Assembly: GCF_023221595.1 (NCBI RefSeq)
Contig: NZ_CP096563.1
Span: 5,823,001-5,887,000 of the forward strand
Origin: Rhodococcus qingshengii JCM 15477
GTDB lineage: Bacteria > Actinomycetota > Actinomycetes > Mycobacteriales > Mycobacteriaceae
DNA length: 64,000 bases
Reading direction: 5' to 3'
The position numbers and the translations under genes are program-made. Within the stretch, counting starts at the first letter, position 1. The number at the start of each line of letters is the position of its first letter. The notes under the pieces are model-generated. The model did no database searches and had not been told where the DNA came from. It was given only the letters and a program-made list of their open reading frames with translations. Shown here piece by piece: positions 61,482 to 64,000 of the stretch.

Positions 61482-63125
61482 TCAGTTGACGACGCCGTAC
61501 ACGCCTTCGCCGACCAGGCTCGCAATTCGATATTTCTGGATCTTGCCCGACCCTGTCAGTGGGAACGCCTCCGCGCTGAACCACTCCTTGGGCGCCTTGT
61601 GGCGCGCCAGTCGCTCGGTGCAGAACTCGACCAGTTCAGCGGCGGTCGGTTGGTCGGACTCGTCCTTCCAGCGGATGACGGCGACAACTCGCTCACCCCA
61701 CACCTCGTCGGGCACACCCACGACCGCCACGTCGAGAATCTTCGGATGTGTGAAGATCACGGACTCGACCTCACGCGGATAGATGTTCTCACCGCCGCGG
61801 ATGATCATGTCCTTGAGGCGGCCGGTAACCCGGACGTATCCACGTTCGTCCATCGTCCCCAAATCGCCGGTATGCAACCAACCGTCCTTGTCCACGGTGT
61901 CGGCCGAAGCCTCCGGATTACGGAAGTACTCGGTCATGACGAGGTACCCGCGCGCGCAGATCTCGCCTTGTTCGCCGAGCGGCACGCTGTCCCCGGTCAC
62001 GACGTCGGAGATCTTCACCTCGACCTGCGGCAACGCGAGTCCGACCGTCTCCGACTTGTCTTCGTGGGTGTCGGCCGGGCTGGTCTGTGTGATGACGGGG
62101 CTGGCCTCGGTTTGTCCGTAGACGATGCTGAACCCCGCCCCGAAGGCCGACTCCACCGTGCTGACGAGTTCGGGCGGGACCGACGACCCGCCGGATACGA
62201 CCACCGAACAGGCCGAGAAGTCGCGGCTCGCGAAGCTGGCGTCGTTGATCATCGCGATCAGCATCGTCGGCACTCCACTGACCACGTCAGCGTGAAAGCG
62301 TTCCGCCGCATCGAGAACCGCAGTCGGATCGAAGTACTGGATCAGGCCGATGGACATTCTTCGCTGCGCGGCGCCGAGAACCAGGATGCCGCACCCGGCG
62401 GTGTGGAACAGCGGCATGGCCGACACAACCGAACCCCGCTCAGGGAATCGGCCTCTCCGACTCACAAAATCGGCATTGTTGACCAATCCGCGGTGATGCA
62501 ACAGAGCACCTTTGGGAACTCCGGTGGTTCCCGACGTGTACTGGATCTGCGCATTGTCGTCAGGCGAGACTTCGGGCAGAGCGCCCCGTTCGCCCGCCCA
62601 ACCTCGAACCTGGCGATCCCACTCCTCGAAGTTGACTGCAAGAACTTCTTCTCCCGAAATCGAAATCGCCTCGGATGCAACCGCTGCCATATCGCCACCG
62701 CGAAACTTTCCGGTGTGGAAGAGCCCCCGAGACTGGGACTGCGACAAGACGTACGCCAGCTCCTCCGCACCCAACGCAGGATTGGCGGTCACCAGAACCA
62801 TCCCGGCGAGCGCGGCGCCGTATTGCAGAATCATCCATTCCGGAACGTTCGGAGCCCAGACGGTGATCCTGTCTCCGCGATCGAACTGGGACAAGAGGTA
62901 GTGCGCACACCCCTCCGCTTCGTCCAGCAGTTGCGCGAAGGTCCACGTGCGATCGGTTTCAGCCGCCCCGGAGAGCGAATGCGATTGCGTCGGAACCACT
63001 TCTCTGATTGCAATCAGATTCGGCGAGTCCGCGGCGCACTCTCGCAGCAGCCCACCCACCGTTTGCTCCTCTATCGGGTCAGACACGTCAGCGGGGAAGT
63101 ACGACGTTTCGAGAACACTGCTCAT
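61482..63125 (-). CDS. AMP-forming acyl-CoA synthetase
   Basis: A 547-residue ANL ligase. TSGTTGVPKG lies at 197-206, followed by YGQTEASPV, GWLHTGDLG and RLKDMIIRGGENIYP; the C-terminal catalytic Lys is in GSGKIQKYR. Length fits the medium/long-chain or aromatic-acid class. The crotonase is 14 bases upstream, so both are in one operon. It would provide the CoA ester that the crotonase then hydrates. Confidence 0.87.
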   Translation of the reverse strand: MSSVLETSYFPADVSDPIEEQTVGGLLRECAADSPNLIAIREVVPTQSHSLSGAAETDRTWTFAQLLDEAEGCAHYLLSQFDRGDRITVWAPNVPEWMILQYGAALAGMVLVTANPALGAEELAYVLSQSQSRGLFHTGKFRGGDMAAVASEAISISGEEVLAVNFEEWDRQVRGWAGERGALPEVSPDDNAQIQYTSGTTGVPKGALLHHRGLVNNADFVSRRGRFPERGSVVSAMPLFHTAGCGILVLGAAQRRMSIGLIQYFDPTAVLDAAERFHADVVSGVPTMLIAMINDASFASRDFSACSVVVSGGSSVPPELVSTVESAFGAGFSIVYGQTEASPVITQTSPADTHEDKSETVGLALPQVEVKISDVVTGDSVPLGEQGEICARGYLVMTEYFRNPEASADTVDKDGWLHTGDLGTMDERGYVRVTGRLKDMIIRGGENIYPREVESVIFTHPKILDVAVVGVPDEVWGERVVAVIRWKDESDQPTAAELVEFCTERLARHKAPKEWFSAEAFPLTGSGKIQKYRIASLVGEGVYGVVN

Positions 63126-63139
63126 CTCACATCCACTTT

Positions 63140-64000
63140 CTATCGAGGAGGGGTGTCGGACGCGGGGAGCGGCCCGCCTCCGTCTGGAATCTTGCGTCCG
63201 GAATCGCGGTACTGAACCGCGGCATGGAATCCGTCGCGCTCGGCAAAATCCTTGAACCAGCGCCCCTCCGGGGAGTGACGCGTAATTCCGTCGAACAGGG
63301 TTGCCAGTACCTGGGTGCCTTGCAATCCCATGTTGTCGTACGCCTGGTTGATCATCATCTTCTGCATGGCCAACTGATTGAGCGGAACACCGGCGATGCG
63401 ATCCGCCAACGCTTCCACCGCCGAGTCCAATTCGTCGGCCGGCACCGCTTCGAGCGCCAATCCCCAGTCAGCCGCAGTGACACCGTCAATGGTGTCTCCC
63501 GTCAACAGCATTCGCTTGGCACGCTGGGCTCCGAGCCGGTACACCCACATCGCCGTCGTCGGGCAACCCCACACACGCGCAGGCGGGTATCCGATGCGAG
63601 CGTCGTCGGCCATGATCAGCATGTCGCAGGACAGCGCGATGTCACTCCCACCGGCAATCGCATATCCCTGAACCTTGCAGATCGTCGGCTTGAGCGATCG
63701 CCAGAGCGTGAAGAAGTCGTCGGTGTTCTGCTTCATCCCGCGAAAGTCCTTGATGGGGTCCCAGACCGGGCCCTGGTTCCACTTTCCGTCAAGGTCGCCT
63801 TCGGCAAACTTCTTGAGGTCGTACCCGGCACAAAACGCCTTGCCCGCACCTTGCAAGACGATCACACGGACCTCGTCGTCGTCATTGGCTGCTGCCACCG
63901 CGTTTCGAATGTCCGACGGCATCCGGTCGTCGATCGCGTTGAGCCGATCGGGACGGTTGAGCGTGATATACGCTTTACCACCGGACGTCTCGTACTTCAG
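63140..64000 (-). CDS. enoyl-CoA hydratase/isomerase (crotonase), 5' end beyond the window
   Basis: The frame stays open to the right edge: residues before the first Met include ITLNRPDRLNAID, the crotonase N-terminus, so the start is outside. The sequence FCAGYDLKKF is the first oxyanion hole and YAIAGGSDIALSCD the second. The crotonase fold continues to the end, and the C-terminal part (DFAERDGFHAAVQYRDSGRK) is complete. It probably hydrates an enoyl-CoA; the catalytic Glu positions cannot be checked by eye. Confidence 0.87.
   Translation of the reverse strand: MKYETSGGKAYITLNRPDRLNAIDDRMPSDIRNAVAAANDDDEVRVIVLQGAGKAFCAGYDLKKFAEGDLDGKWNQGPVWDPIKDFRGMKQNTDDFFTLWRSLKPTICKVQGYAIAGGSDIALSCDMLIMADDARIGYPPARVWGCPTTAMWVYRLGAQRAKRMLLTGDTIDGVTAADWGLALEAVPADELDSAVEALADRIAGVPLNQLAMQKMMINQAYDNMGLQGTQVLATLFDGITRHSPEGRWFKDFAERDGFHAAVQYRDSGRKIPDGGGPLPASDTPPR

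Overview
The window looks like chromosomal DNA of a mycolic-acid actinomycete, most likely Rhodococcus and probably the R. erythropolis group. I infer this from the high G+C content (about 60-63% by eye), the frequent GTG/TTG starts, and the gene content: PucR- and IclR-type regulators, DUF222-HNH endonuclease, DUF3556, an LLM-family (F420-type) oxidoreductase, many acyl-CoA ligases and SDRs, and a mycobacterial-type LexA box. The species call is an inference. I see no rRNA, tRNA, CRISPR array, phage or insertion sequence.

Layout. 1-1.8 kb: end of a phenylacetate (paa) cluster, with the 3' part of paaZ, an EthD-like gene and a paaI-type thioesterase. 1.9-7.6 kb: secreted CocE-like hydrolase, Met-rich blue-copper lipoprotein, small ParB-like protein, CPA2 antiporter, DUF2127 membrane protein, alpha/beta hydrolase. 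7.7-13.6 kb: a GABA-type catabolic island (aminotransferase, semialdehyde dehydrogenase, PucR regulator, permease). 13.7-17.2 kb: a tail-to-tail pair of c-di-GMP enzymes. 17.4-26.4 kb: an MFS pump and a tightly coupled five-gene operon, SWIM - DUF5691 - MoxR ATPase - DUF5682 - VWA. All four junctions in this operon are 4-bp start/stop overlaps. It diverges from a DUF222-HNH endonuclease gene (26.5-27.8 kb) whose promoter carries a perfect LexA (SOS) box between -35 and -10. 27.9-34.1 kb: acyl-CoA ligase - DUF3556 - phytoene-desaturase-like flavoprotein - PucR operon. 34.2-37.2 kb: lysG/lysE divergent pair and a CLC chloride/proton antiporter. 37.3-46.1 kb: LLM oxidoreductase, then an aromatic block with pobA, an IclR regulator, NDH-2, a LysR regulator, a benzaldehyde-type dehydrogenase and an MFS exporter. 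46.2-51.1 kb: an unknown catabolic island (two SDRs, two small Dabb-like proteins, an HSL-type esterase, an IclR regulator). 51.2-54.6 kb: PadR regulator, cytochrome P450 and an MDR-type reductase. 54.7-56.4 kb: a TerC-family membrane protein with a structured leader and an upstream ORF, and a small acidic protein. 56.4-64 kb: two PucR regulators, an SDR, a succinyl-CoA:acetate-type CoA-transferase, an acyl-CoA synthetase and a partial crotonase.

How the parts work together. The same 15-bp palindrome, TTTCACT-N-AGTGAAA, stands before pobA and before the benzaldehyde-type dehydrogenase 3.2 kb away. This suggests one IclR regulon converting 4-hydroxybenzaldehyde to 4-hydroxybenzoate and then protocatechuate. 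The GABA island is self-contained: uptake, transamination, oxidation and a regulator. The last genes look like a fatty- or aromatic-acid activation and beta-oxidation module. The most unusual system is the SWIM/DUF5691/MoxR/DUF5682/VWA operon: an ATPase-chaperone and adaptor pair joined to two poorly characterised proteins, head-to-head with a DNA-damage-inducible nuclease gene.

Starts were chosen from visible ribosome-binding sites and 4-bp overlaps where possible. All family assignments come from motifs read by eye; no database search was run.
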